Shown: piece by piece, positions 6,365-13,989 of the stretch
How the letters are laid out: the number at the start of each line of letters is the position of its first letter
Position numbering within the stretch: the stretch's first letter is position 1
From: an uncultured Clostridia bacterium
Lineage (GTDB): Bacteria; Bacillota; Clostridia; Christensenellales; Borkfalkiaceae
Direction of reading: 5' to 3'
Assembly (NCBI GenBank): GCA_944354085.1
Contig: CALVPW010000006.1
Span: forward strand, 1-15,398
DNA length: 15,398 nt
The notes under the pieces: generated by a model
What the model was told of the DNA's origin: nothing
Database searches by the model: none
Seen by the model: only the letters and a program-made list of their open reading frames with translations
Position numbers and translations under genes: made by a program

Positions 6365-9300
6365 GCGCGTCCCTCACGCAGGAACAGAGCGCCGCCGTCG
6401 GCGCGCGCGGCAGCGTCATCGTCTCCGCGGCGGCGGGGAGCGGCAAGACGTTCGTCATGATCGAACGCCTCGTTTCCCTCGTCCTCGGCGGGCTGGACGT
6501 GCGCGATATCCTCGCCGTCACGTTTACCAACAAGGCGGCGGCGCAGATGCGCGACAGGCTCCGCAGGGCGCTGCTCGGCGGCATCGCCGCGAACACGGGC
6601 GCGGCGCGCGAACGGCTCAAAGAGCAGCTCTCCGCCCTGCCGCTCGCCGAGATCAGTACCATCCACGCCTTTTGCGGGCGGTTGGTCCGCACCTATTTTT
6701 ATGCGGCGGGTGTCGATCCGTCCTTCCGCGTGACGGGACCCGACGACGCGGCGTGCATGCAGCTCGCCGCCCGCGCCATGCAAACGGTGTTCGACGACGC
6801 GTACGAGCGGGACGACGAAGATCTTCTCGCGCTGCTCGGCGTCTATTTCCGCAAAAAGAAGGACGACGCGCTCCGCACCGTGGTGCGCGATCTGCACCGT
6901 GCGGCGCGCGGGCTCGCCGATTACCGCGAAAAGCTCGCGGCGATGGGCACGCGTGACGCGTTCGACGAGATCCTCGGCGATCTGTTTGCCTCGTATGCGG
7001 CGCGGGTGCGCGCCGTGCGGGAGGGGCTCCGCGCGCGGGGAGCGGCGTACGAGGCGCTCGGCGATAAGGCGAGCGGGATGGCTGAGAGCCTTTGTTCCGT
7101 CTGCGAGGCGCTGTGCGGCGCGGACGGATTGTACGCGATGCGGGAGGCTGCGGTTTTGGCGGAGCTGCCGCCGCGCACGCCGTCCAAACGCAACGCCTCG
7201 CCCGCGGAACGCGCCGCGCTCAACTTTCTCTCGTCCGCGCGCAAGGAACTCAAAAGCATCGGGGAAGAGCTCGCCGCGTACGCCGCCTACGAGGAAGAGC
7301 ACGCCCGCTATCTGGACGGGAACGCCCGTGCGGCGGCGCTCGGCAGGCTCGTGCTCGCCTACGACGACGCCTACGCCGCCGAAAAGCGGGAGGCGGGCGT
7401 CCTCGACTATAACGATCTGGAACAGTTCGCGCTCGCCGTATTGGGGCGCGAGGACGTGCGCGGGGAGGTCCGCGCCCGCTACCGCGCGGTGTTCGTCGAC
7501 GAATATCAGGACGTCAATCCCGTGCAGGACCGCATCCTGACGGCGCTCGGCGGCGAAGACGTCTTTTTCGTCGGCGACGCGCGCCAGGCGATCTACGGGT
7601 TCCGCGGCAGCAATTCGCGCTTTTTCGAGGAAAAGGCGCATACGCTCCCCATCTCGCTGTATCTTTCCGCCAACTTCCGTTCGGCGCCCGCCGTGCTCGA
7701 AGCGGTCAACCGTGTGTTTGCGGCGCTCTCGCCCGACTACGTGCCCATGCGCGGGGGGGAGCGGTACGGCGCGCACCGCGGCGCGGTGCAGTTCCACCTT
7801 GTGCCCAAACAAAAGCGGGAGAGCGCCCCGCCCGAGCGGGTGTATTCGGTGCTCGAACACACGGGCGTCGTGCATACCGACGCGCTCGCCGCGCGCATCG
7901 CAGACCTTGTGGAGGAGGAGCTCGGCAGCGGCACGTGGTACGATGTCGACGCGCCCGAAGGCGCCCGCGAAAAGAGGGTCTCGTTCGGGGATATCGCCGT
8001 GCTCACCCGCCGCCGCGCGGGGGAGGCGGAGGGCATCGTACGGGCGCTCGCTGAACGCGGCATCCCCGTTTCCACCGCCGCCGAGGTGAATATCTGCGAC
8101 TTTTTCGAGGCGCGGCTGTGCCTCGATTGGCTGTCCTATCTCGATAACGGCGCGCAGGATATCCCGCTCGTCACGGCGCTTTTGTCGGCGGCGGGCGGCT
8201 TTTGCGAGGCGGAACTCGCCGAGATGCGCTTAAAGCGCGCCGCCGCGCGGGAGGACTTCCGCACCGTCTTTGCCTCCTATCTCGAAGGCGAGGGCGCTCT
8301 TCAGGACAAGGCGCGCGCCTTTATGGCGCGGGTGGAGACGCTGCGCGCGCACATGCGCATCCGCACGGCGGAGGAGGTGATCGGCGAGCTTTTATCCTTG
8401 GGGCTGGAAGCGCAGATCGCCGCCAAAGAGGGCGGGGAGAGCCGCCTTGCGCGGGTGCGCCGCCTTGCCGCCGAGGGTGCGGAGACGGACGTGCATACCT
8501 TCCTTTCCCGCCTGCGGGCGACGGGGTGGACGCTGGGCTTTTCCGAGAGCGGCGGGGAGGGCGCGGTGCGCGTCGTCACCATGCACGCCTCCAAGGGGCT
8601 GGAATATCCCGTCGTCATCATGGCGGGCACGGACGTGCGTTTCCGCGGCGGGGAGGAGCGGGACGAGGTGCTCTTCACCGAACGCTATCTCGCCGCGCCC
8701 AAGGCGTACGACGTGGCGGAAAAGACGGTGTATCCCACCGTGCTCAGGCGCGCCTCGGCGCTCGATTCGCTTGCCGAGGAGCGCAAACAGGAACAAAACC
8801 TTTTGTACGTCGCCATGACGCGCGCCCGCTATCGGCTGCACGTCGTCTTGCGCGAGGGGAGCGGCGGGGCGCTCACGCCTGCCTCCGCCCGCTGCATCGC
8901 CGACTTTTTCGATCTCGACGCGCTCGCCGACTATTTCGTGCCTGCGCCCGAAAAGGCGCGTCCGCCCCTTGCAAGACGGGCGCTTGCGGGGACGCCTTCC
9001 GAGGCTGCCGTGCGCGCCGTCCTTTCTGCCTATGCCCGCCCGTATGCCCATGCCGAAAGCGTGCATCTTCCCGTCAAGAGCTCTGCAACGGCGCTTTTGG
9101 ACGAAAAAGAAGTGGGGCATGTCCGCGATCGGATGCAGGGGATTTCCCCCGCGGACGACATGGTGCCCGCGGACGACGTGCATACGTCGCGGGAGGAGGG
9201 CGTCGCCTATCACGCCTTTTTGCAGCACGTCCGCTTCGGGAGGAGCGGGGCGGAGGAACTCGCGCGGATGCGGCGCGACGGGGTGCTCCCGCCCGCGCAG

Positions 9301-9669
9301 TGCGATCTTTTGGACGCGGCGCAGCTCGAGCGCATCCTTTCGCTCGCATGCTTCAAAGGGCTTTCCGCGGCGCGGCTTTGGCGGGAGCAGACCTTTCTCG
9401 TGCGGCTGCAGGCGGACGAAATGGGACTTGCGGAGACCGCGGACGACGTCATCTTCCAGGGCGCCATCGACCTGTTGTGCGAGGAGAAGACGGGATATCT
9501 CGTCATCGACTACAAGTATTCTTCCCTGCCCGACGCGGCGCTCAAAGAGCGGTACGGCGTGCAGATCGCGCTCTACAAAAAGGCAGTCGCCCGCGTGATG
9601 CGGGTGGACGAACGCACGGTGCGGGCGCGCATCGTCAACATCGCACGCTGCCGCGAGATCGAAATGTGA
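6361..9669 (+). CDS. addA: ATP-dependent helicase/nuclease subunit A (AddA)
   Basis: A 1102-aa superfamily 1 (UvrD-like) helicase fused to a nuclease; it is the 3'-5' motor of AddAB. Motifs in order: Q motif LTQEQ (5-9), Walker A AAAGSGKT with K29, motif II DEYQD (380-384), motif III GDARQAIYGFRG (from 405), motif IV ANFRS, motif V TMHASKGLEYP (H742), motif VI AMTRAR (R821, R823). The C-terminal nuclease shows GVAYHAFLQH, GAIDLL with D1037 and IDYK with D1050 and K1052, so both nuclease and helicase look functional. The start overlaps addB by 4 nt and has a strong AGGAGGT site at about 6349-6356, indicating coupled translation and equal dosage. It is a little shorter than Bacillus AddA (about 1230 aa). 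No terminator is obvious directly downstream. Confidence 0.96.
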   Translation: MSASLTQEQSAAVGARGSVIVSAAAGSGKTFVMIERLVSLVLGGLDVRDILAVTFTNKAAAQMRDRLRRALLGGIAANTGAARERLKEQLSALPLAEISTIHAFCGRLVRTYFYAAGVDPSFRVTGPDDAACMQLAARAMQTVFDDAYERDDEDLLALLGVYFRKKKDDALRTVVRDLHRAARGLADYREKLAAMGTRDAFDEILGDLFASYAARVRAVREGLRARGAAYEALGDKASGMAESLCSVCEALCGADGLYAMREAAVLAELPPRTPSKRNASPAERAALNFLSSARKELKSIGEELAAYAAYEEEHARYLDGNARAAALGRLVLAYDDAYAAEKREAGVLDYNDLEQFALAVLGREDVRGEVRARYRAVFVDEYQDVNPVQDRILTALGGEDVFFVGDARQAIYGFRGSNSRFFEEKAHTLPISLYLSANFRSAPAVLEAVNRVFAALSPDYVPMRGGERYGAHRGAVQFHLVPKQKRESAPPERVYSVLEHTGVVHTDALAARIADLVEEELGSGTWYDVDAPEGAREKRVSFGDIAVLTRRRAGEAEGIVRALAERGIPVSTAAEVNICDFFEARLCLDWLSYLDNGAQDIPLVTALLSAAGGFCEAELAEMRLKRAAAREDFRTVFASYLEGEGALQDKARAFMARVETLRAHMRIRTAEEVIGELLSLGLEAQIAAKEGGESRLARVRRLAAEGAETDVHTFLSRLRATGWTLGFSESGGEGAVRVVTMHASKGLEYPVVIMAGTDVRFRGGEERDEVLFTERYLAAPKAYDVAEKTVYPTVLRRASALDSLAEERKQEQNLLYVAMTRARYRLHVVLREGSGGALTPASARCIADFFDLDALADYFVPAPEKARPPLARRALAGTPSEAAVRAVLSAYARPYAHAESVHLPVKSSATALLDEKEVGHVRDRMQGISPADDMVPADDVHTSREEGVAYHAFLQHVRFGRSGAEELARMRRDGVLPPAQCDLLDAAQLERILSLACFKGLSAARLWREQTFLVRLQADEMGLAETADDVIFQGAIDLLCEEKTGYLVIDYKYSSLPDAALKERYGVQIALYKKAVARVMRVDERTVRARIVNIARCREIEM

Positions 9670-9738
9670 CGTAAAACGCCCTTTTTCGGTACGATCTCTC
9701 ACGATCCGACGGCGCGGACGGGATATCCTTTTCGGGAT

Positions 9739-10350
9739 ATGCAAACGTTCCGTGCTCTGCGGGCGGCGCTCGCCGCCGTGCCCGTCTTCGTTCCCGTTCT
9801 CATTCTGCCCTGCTGCATGCTGTGCGCCGCGCTCGTCTGCCGTTTGATGCGGCGGGGGCGGCTGTACGCGCCGATCGCCGCCTGTCTGGCGGCGGCGGGG
9901 ACCGCGCTCTTTTCCTGTACGGGCAGCGCGGAGGAAACGCTCTTTCTTGCGGCGTGCTACGCGCTGGAAGGGGCGCTTTTGCGCTGTGTGCGCTTCGTGC
10001 ATCTGCCCAAAGGCAAAAAGGAGCGCGCAGAACGCCGTGCGGCTGCGCTCTACGAAAAGTTTGCCCGCGGGGCGCAGCTGCAAAGCGCGCCCGCCGCGCC
10101 CGTGCCGCCCAAGGTGTGCTGTTTCGAGGAGGAGCCGTCCTCCCTTCCGCCGCCCGAGCCGGGTTATGCGCTGCACCTTGCCGAGCGGCTGCAAAAGGAA
10201 AAGCTCTCCGCAACGGACAGATTGGAAACGGACGTATTGTGCCGTACCATCCGCGGGCTGTGCGGGCGGCAGCTCAGCGAGGGGGAGGCGCGTACGCTCA
10301 ACGACTGTCTCGCCTCCGTATTGCGGCTCACCGCAAAATACAAACTGTGA
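9739..10350 (+). CDS. Small membrane protein of unknown function
   Basis: A 203-aa protein I do not recognise. Residues about 12-36, 42-62 and 65-82 are hydrophobic and could form two or three membrane helices, separated by a basic RLMRRGRL turn and followed by a basic KGKKERAERR stretch, which suggests a cytoplasmic C-terminal half. That half has a Pro-rich linker (about 115-145) and a charged helical tail ending LRLTAKYKL. The ATG lacks a good ribosome site, and the same frame is open back to the addA stop without another usable start codon, so the start is uncertain. It lies 69 nt after addA and may be co-transcribed; a hairpin terminator follows. Codon usage resembles its neighbours. Confidence 0.65.
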   Translation: MQTFRALRAALAAVPVFVPVLILPCCMLCAALVCRLMRRGRLYAPIAACLAAAGTALFSCTGSAEETLFLAACYALEGALLRCVRFVHLPKGKKERAERRAAALYEKFARGAQLQSAPAAPVPPKVCCFEEEPSSLPPPEPGYALHLAERLQKEKLSATDRLETDVLCRTIRGLCGRQLSEGEARTLNDCLASVLRLTAKYKL

Positions 10351-10355
10351 ACGGC

Positions 10356-10387
10356 GCGCCGCATATATGCGGCGCATTTTCATTTTT
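10356..10387 (+). terminator. Intrinsic terminator after the small membrane protein gene
   Basis: A perfect 20-nt palindrome at 10356-10375 (8-9 bp stem around a TATA centre), followed by ATTTTCATTTTT. It begins 6 nt after the stop codon at 10348-10350 and probably ends the addBA transcript. Confidence 0.8.
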
Positions 10388-10409
10388 CGCCGCGGGACGG
10401 CGGAATCGT

Positions 10410-10438
10410 TTGACAACGCGGGTCATTTCATATATAAT
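10410..10438 (+). promoter_or_regulatory. Consensus sigma-A promoter of flippase-GT4 unit
   Basis: -35 TTGACA (10410-10415), 17-bp spacer (10416-10432), -10 TATAAT (10433-10438). Both hexamers and the spacing are perfect, so strong constitutive expression is expected. Transcript start is near 10445. Confidence 0.95.
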
Positions 10439-10462
10439 CGTCGCGAACGTTCAAGGGACGGA

Positions 10463-10487
10463 CGCCCGTAAAAACGGGCGCAGGGAG
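10463..10487 (+). promoter_or_regulatory. Leader hairpin abutting ribosome site of flippase gene
   Basis: CGCCCGT (10463-10469), AAAA loop, ACGGGCG (10474-10480), followed directly by CAGGGAG (10481-10487) and the GTG start at 10494. The stem is 7 bp and mostly GC. The same layout is seen in the addB leader. Confidence 0.65.
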
Positions 10488-10493
10488 CGCATT

Positions 10494-11795
10494 GTGGAAG
10501 AAAAGGAACAGCTTTCGGGTACATATCCCGTGCCTTGCGACGAGGCGCAGCCCCAAGCGGGGGAAGCCGATAAAACGCCCGGGCAAACGCTCGTAAAGCC
10601 GCAGGAGGACGCGCCGCAGGACGCGTCGGCTGCGGCGCTTTCCGATGCGCCGCAGCCCGAAGGCGGACAGGGGGATATGATGCCCGTCGAACCGCCCAAA
10701 CGCAAGCGGCGCTGGATCCTCAACCTCTTTCTGATCGCCGTCATCGCGCTGGGTATTTACAGCATGTTCGGCATCACGGGGGAGGTGACGGGGGGCGGCG
10801 GCCTCTCGTTCTCGCAGGTCATCGCCCGTATCGACGGCGCATGGGTGGCGGTCCTCGTCGGCGTGATCGCGGGCGTCATGGTCATCGACTGTCTCAAATT
10901 CTGCTTCGTCAACAAGGCGGTGTTGGGGAAAGTGCGCCCCGTCGTCGCCGTCAAAACGAGCTTTTTGGGGAAATTTTATGACGGCGTCACGCCCTTTGCC
11001 TCGGGCGGGCAGCCCATGCAGATCTATTACATGACGACGAAGGGGGTGCGCGGTTCGGCGTCCACCGCCATCGTGCTCATCCGCTACTTCGGCAGCATGT
11101 TCGCGTTCACCGTGCTCGGCGCGGCGTTCATGATCGCGGGCGCGGCGCTGGGCGTGCTCGACGGCGTCAGCGGCCGTACCCTCCTCATGGTGGCGGGCTG
11201 GGTGGGGCTCGCGGTCAACTTCGCGCTGCCGCTCTTTATCCTCTTTTTCGTGCTTTTCCCGCGCTTTGCGTACCGCCTGACCGCCATGTTCATTGCACTG
11301 GGCGCAAAACTGCATATCGTCAAAAACAAGCGCAGGGCGATCAACCGCGCGTTGCGTACGGTACGGCGGTTCGTGCATTGCTTCCGCATCATCATGCGCC
11401 GTCCGCTCTGTCTGATCGCCTTCCTGCTCTGCTGCTTTGCCGAAAACTTTTTGACGTTCTCGGTGCCCTACTTTGCCATGCACGCGCTTTCGTGCGAGCT
11501 CGACGGCATGTTCTTCACCGTCATCGCGCTCAACGTGTTCACCACATTCGGCGTTTCGTTCATCCCGACGCCCGGGAATTCGGGCGTGATCGAGGGCATG
11601 GGCGTGCTCGCCTTCTCGGTGGCGGCGGGCGCGGCGCTCGCGTGGTCGGTGCTGCTGTGGCGCTTCTCGGTGTATTATATCTACATCCTGATCGGGCTCG
11701 TCCTCACGGTCGTCGACCTGTTCAGGAAAAATCTCGGAAAGAAGCGTGCGCGCGCCGCACAAGGCGACGGTCCGCAGCCGCATAAGGAGTCTTAG
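10494..11795 (+). CDS. Flippase-like membrane protein (LPG synthase TM family, UPF0104)
   Basis: A 433-aa polytopic membrane protein related to the transmembrane part of lysylphosphatidylglycerol synthase and to YbhN/AglD-type proteins, a family proposed to move lipids or lipid-linked glycans across the membrane. A hydrophilic, acidic and probably disordered tail of about 65 residues ends in KRKRR, then seven or eight hydrophobic helices follow. Family signatures are KFYDGVTPFASGGQPMQIYY in the middle and PTPGNSGVIEG near residue 358. No C-terminal aminoacyl-transferase domain is present, so it is not a lysyl-PG synthase. The GTG start at 10494 is chosen for its AGGGAG site 6 nt upstream; no ATG fits. 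The next gene, a GT4 glycosyltransferase, begins one base after the stop, which suggests a shared glycolipid pathway. Confidence 0.88.
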   Translation: MEEKEQLSGTYPVPCDEAQPQAGEADKTPGQTLVKPQEDAPQDASAAALSDAPQPEGGQGDMMPVEPPKRKRRWILNLFLIAVIALGIYSMFGITGEVTGGGGLSFSQVIARIDGAWVAVLVGVIAGVMVIDCLKFCFVNKAVLGKVRPVVAVKTSFLGKFYDGVTPFASGGQPMQIYYMTTKGVRGSASTAIVLIRYFGSMFAFTVLGAAFMIAGAALGVLDGVSGRTLLMVAGWVGLAVNFALPLFILFFVLFPRFAYRLTAMFIALGAKLHIVKNKRRAINRALRTVRRFVHCFRIIMRRPLCLIAFLLCCFAENFLTFSVPYFAMHALSCELDGMFFTVIALNVFTTFGVSFIPTPGNSGVIEGMGVLAFSVAAGAALAWSVLLWRFSVYYIYILIGLVLTVVDLFRKNLGKKRARAAQGDGPQPHKES

Positions 11796-11796
11796 T

Positions 11797-13035
11797 ATGA
11801 GCGAACAACAAAACGAGCAGGCGGTCGGCGTGTTCGAGATGCCGAGCGAGGGGAAAACGCTGCGCGTCCTCGTGGCGATGGACGTGTATCTGCCCAACGT
11901 GGACGGCGTCGTCAACTGCATGCGCAACTTTTTGCTGCATTATCCCGCGTGGGTGCAGGCGACGGCGGTCGGGCCCAAGCCCAAATATTATACGGATACC
12001 GATCCCTATCCCATCCTCCGTTACAAGGCGTTCCACGTGCCCTTTTTGAAGACGGTGGACTTCGGGTTCCCTTCCCGCGATAAGGCGTTCGTCAAGCGCG
12101 TGATGGAGATGGATCTCGACCTCATCCACGTACATACGCCCTTCGGGGTCTGCAAGCTGCTCACCAAGCTGGCGCGCGCAAAGGATATCCCCATCGTGGC
12201 GACCTTCCATTCCAACTACCGCATGGTCTTCAAAAAGATCCTGCTTTTCAAATGCTTTTACGAGCCCTATATCCGCACGCTCGGCAAGCGCTACGGGCGG
12301 ATGGACGAAATGTTCGCGGGCACGAAGGCGACGGAGGCGCAGCTGCGCAGTTACGGGTATACGGGGACGTGCTCCATCGTGCCGTTCGGCACGAGCCTGA
12401 AAGGCTCTGTTGACCGCGCGGGGGACATCCGCAAGGCGAACGAGCGGTTCGGGCTGGGCGCCGACGAGACGGTGTTCTGCTTCGTGGGGCGCATCGTCAA
12501 GAGCAAGCGCGTGCAGTTCAGCCTCGAAGCGCTCGCCCGCCTCAAACAAAAGGGGTACGCCTTCCGCTTCATCGTCGGCGGGATGGGCAATTACGAAAAG
12601 CAGCTCCGCCGTAAGGTGAAAAAACTCGGGCTCTCCGACCGCGTGATCCTGGCGGGGTTCGTGTCCGACGAGGAACTCAGGATGATCTACGCGCGGGCAT
12701 GTTTACTGTTGTTCCCGTCCATTCTCGACAACTTTGCGCTCGTCAAGGTGGAGGCGGCGACCTTCTACACGCCCGGGCTGTATCTGAGAGGTTCGTACAC
12801 CGCGTTCGGGACGACGGATATGCACAACGCCATCTGGGCGGAGAATACCGTCAAAGATTTTGCAGACAAGATCGAGTGGGCGATCAACCATCCCGAAGAA
12901 CTGCAAACGATGGGCAAAAACGCGCACGACGAGCTGTATTTCAGCTGGGAGGACGCCGCGCGCCTGCAGGCGGACGAATATGTACGCGTCGTCCGCGAAT
13001 ACAAGGCGCGGCACGGCGCGCAGGCGGCAGAATAA
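11797..13035 (+). CDS. GT4 family glycosyltransferase, probably glycolipid-forming
   Basis: A 412-aa GT-B fold enzyme. The N-terminal acceptor half shows LPNVDGVVNCMRNF (from residue 32) and HTPFG (113-117) followed by FHSNY; the nucleotide-sugar half shows FVGRIVKSKR, the FIVGGMG strand and LAGFVSDEEL. The EX7E donor motif appears as D311...E319 (DNFALVKVE), with Asp in place of the first Glu. The layout resembles diacylglycerol glucosyltransferases and related GT4 enzymes of Clostridia; the acceptor is inferred and could be another lipid or glycan. The ATG at 11797 has AAGGAG at 11784-11789 and lies one base after the flippase stop, so the two are translationally coupled. An in-frame ATG at 11746 would overlap the upstream gene and is not preferred. 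Confidence 0.88.
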   Translation: MSEQQNEQAVGVFEMPSEGKTLRVLVAMDVYLPNVDGVVNCMRNFLLHYPAWVQATAVGPKPKYYTDTDPYPILRYKAFHVPFLKTVDFGFPSRDKAFVKRVMEMDLDLIHVHTPFGVCKLLTKLARAKDIPIVATFHSNYRMVFKKILLFKCFYEPYIRTLGKRYGRMDEMFAGTKATEAQLRSYGYTGTCSIVPFGTSLKGSVDRAGDIRKANERFGLGADETVFCFVGRIVKSKRVQFSLEALARLKQKGYAFRFIVGGMGNYEKQLRRKVKKLGLSDRVILAGFVSDEELRMIYARACLLLFPSILDNFALVKVEAATFYTPGLYLRGSYTAFGTTDMHNAIWAENTVKDFADKIEWAINHPEELQTMGKNAHDELYFSWEDAARLQADEYVRVVREYKARHGAQAAE

Positions 13036-13039
13036 CGGA

Positions 13040-13073
13040 GGACGGAACGCGTGCGGCGTTCCGTCCGTTTTTT
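13040..13073 (+). terminator. Intrinsic terminator between GT4 and ATP-grasp genes
   Basis: An 11-bp stem (13040-13050 with 13056-13066), loop GTGCG, then six T at 13068-13073. The ribosome site GGGAGG of the next gene starts two bases later, so no promoter fits between them. It may act as a partial terminator or attenuator for the ATP-grasp gene. Confidence 0.85.
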
Positions 13074-13085
13074 CGGGAGGCAGGT

Positions 13086-13961
13086 ATGCGTGGCGCGGTG
13101 CTCTATAACGCGTATTATCAGACGGAGGAGATCATGTATCAGCCGCGGCGGCTCCGCGAGGAGTTCGCGCTGCGCGGCGTCACGCTCGATCTCGTCTCCG
13201 CGGAGACGTTTCCGTTCTGCGTGACGGACGGCAGCGTCGTATCTTCGCTTACGGGATACGATTTTCTCATCGCGTGGGATAAGGATAAGTACCTTTTGGC
13301 GGCGGCGGAGGCGACGGGCGTCCCCGTCTTCAACAGCGCCCGCGCGGTCGCCGTCTGCGACGATAAAATGCTCACCTGCCTCGCGCTGGCGGGGCAGGGC
13401 GTCCCCATGCCCAAAACGCTCCCGGGGATCCTTTGTTATCGGCCCGAAAAGCACGTGTTCTCCGCGGCAGCCGCGCGCGTCGAGGCGGCGTTTTCCTATC
13501 CGATCGTCGTCAAACTATCGTACGGGTCGCTCGGGCGGGGAGAACGCCTCGTGCACGACCGCAGCGAGCTGCTTGCCGCCATGGAAGAGGTGCGCCTGCA
13601 GCCCCATCTGTTCCAAGAATTCGTCGCCGAAAGCGCGGGGCGCGATCTTCGGGTCGTCGTGGTGGGAGAGAAGGTGCTCGGCGGGATGATGCGCGTCTCC
13701 GACGGGGACTTTCGCTCCAATCTCGGCTGCGGCGGGCACGCGGCGCCCCATCCCGTCGACGATACGGTGCGGGCGCTCTCGTTGAAGATCGCCCGTATCC
13801 TGCATCTCGATTACTGCGGCATCGACTATCTGTTCGGCAAGGACGGACCTGTTGTGTGCGAGGTGAATTCCAACGCCTTTTTCGGCGGGTTCGAACGGGT
13901 GACGGGCGTCAACGTCGCCAAAGAATACGTCGATCATATCATCAAAAAATGTACAAAATAA
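13086..13961 (+). CDS. RimK-like ATP-grasp ligase
   Basis: A 291-aa cytoplasmic protein of the ATP-grasp superfamily, closest in look to RimK-type alpha-L-glutamate ligases, which join an amino acid or small acid to a peptide, protein or cofactor carboxylate through an acyl-phosphate. Visible are a pre-ATP-grasp N-terminal domain, the ATP-binding strand VVKLSYGSLGRGERLV near residue 140, the RDLRVVVVGEKVLGGMMRV strand pair, and the metal-binding EVNSNAFFGGF with E259, N261 and N263. The substrate cannot be read from the sequence. The start at 13086 has GGGAGG at 13075-13080; the same frame is open far upstream inside the GT4 gene, but that is a shadow. No promoter lies between it and the terminator, so it probably depends on read-through from the flippase-GT4 transcript. 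Confidence 0.85.
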   Translation: MRGAVLYNAYYQTEEIMYQPRRLREEFALRGVTLDLVSAETFPFCVTDGSVVSSLTGYDFLIAWDKDKYLLAAAEATGVPVFNSARAVAVCDDKMLTCLALAGQGVPMPKTLPGILCYRPEKHVFSAAAARVEAAFSYPIVVKLSYGSLGRGERLVHDRSELLAAMEEVRLQPHLFQEFVAESAGRDLRVVVVGEKVLGGMMRVSDGDFRSNLGCGGHAAPHPVDDTVRALSLKIARILHLDYCGIDYLFGKDGPVVCEVNSNAFFGGFERVTGVNVAKEYVDHIIKKCTK

Positions 13962-13989
13962 AGAGGCGAGGGGCGACCCTCGCTTCTTT
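13961..13989. terminator. Bidirectional terminator between ATP-grasp and PRC-barrel genes
   Basis: A 12-bp stem with one G.T pair (13961-13972 with 13977-13988) closed by a GCGA (GNRA) tetraloop, with A-rich flank on the left and TTTA on the right. It overlaps the final A of the upstream stop codon (TAA 13959-13961) and the stop of the opposing gene. Confidence 0.85.

Noticed and set aside
6253..7875. 540-codon open frame on the - strand
   Set aside because: Antisense shadow of addA, which has all helicase motifs on the + strand.
9720..9741. ATATCC/GGATAT inverted repeat just before the 9739 start
   Set aside because: Only 6 weak pairs, with no T-run or conserved context; not enough to call a regulatory site.
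8392..10416. Long open frame (674 codons) on the - strand
   Set aside because: It is antisense to addA and the next gene; Arg/His/Gly-rich composition is typical of a shadow frame in high-GC DNA and it has no domain.
10428..11927. 499-codon open frame on the - strand
   Set aside because: Antisense shadow of the flippase gene; charged low-complexity translation without family resemblance.
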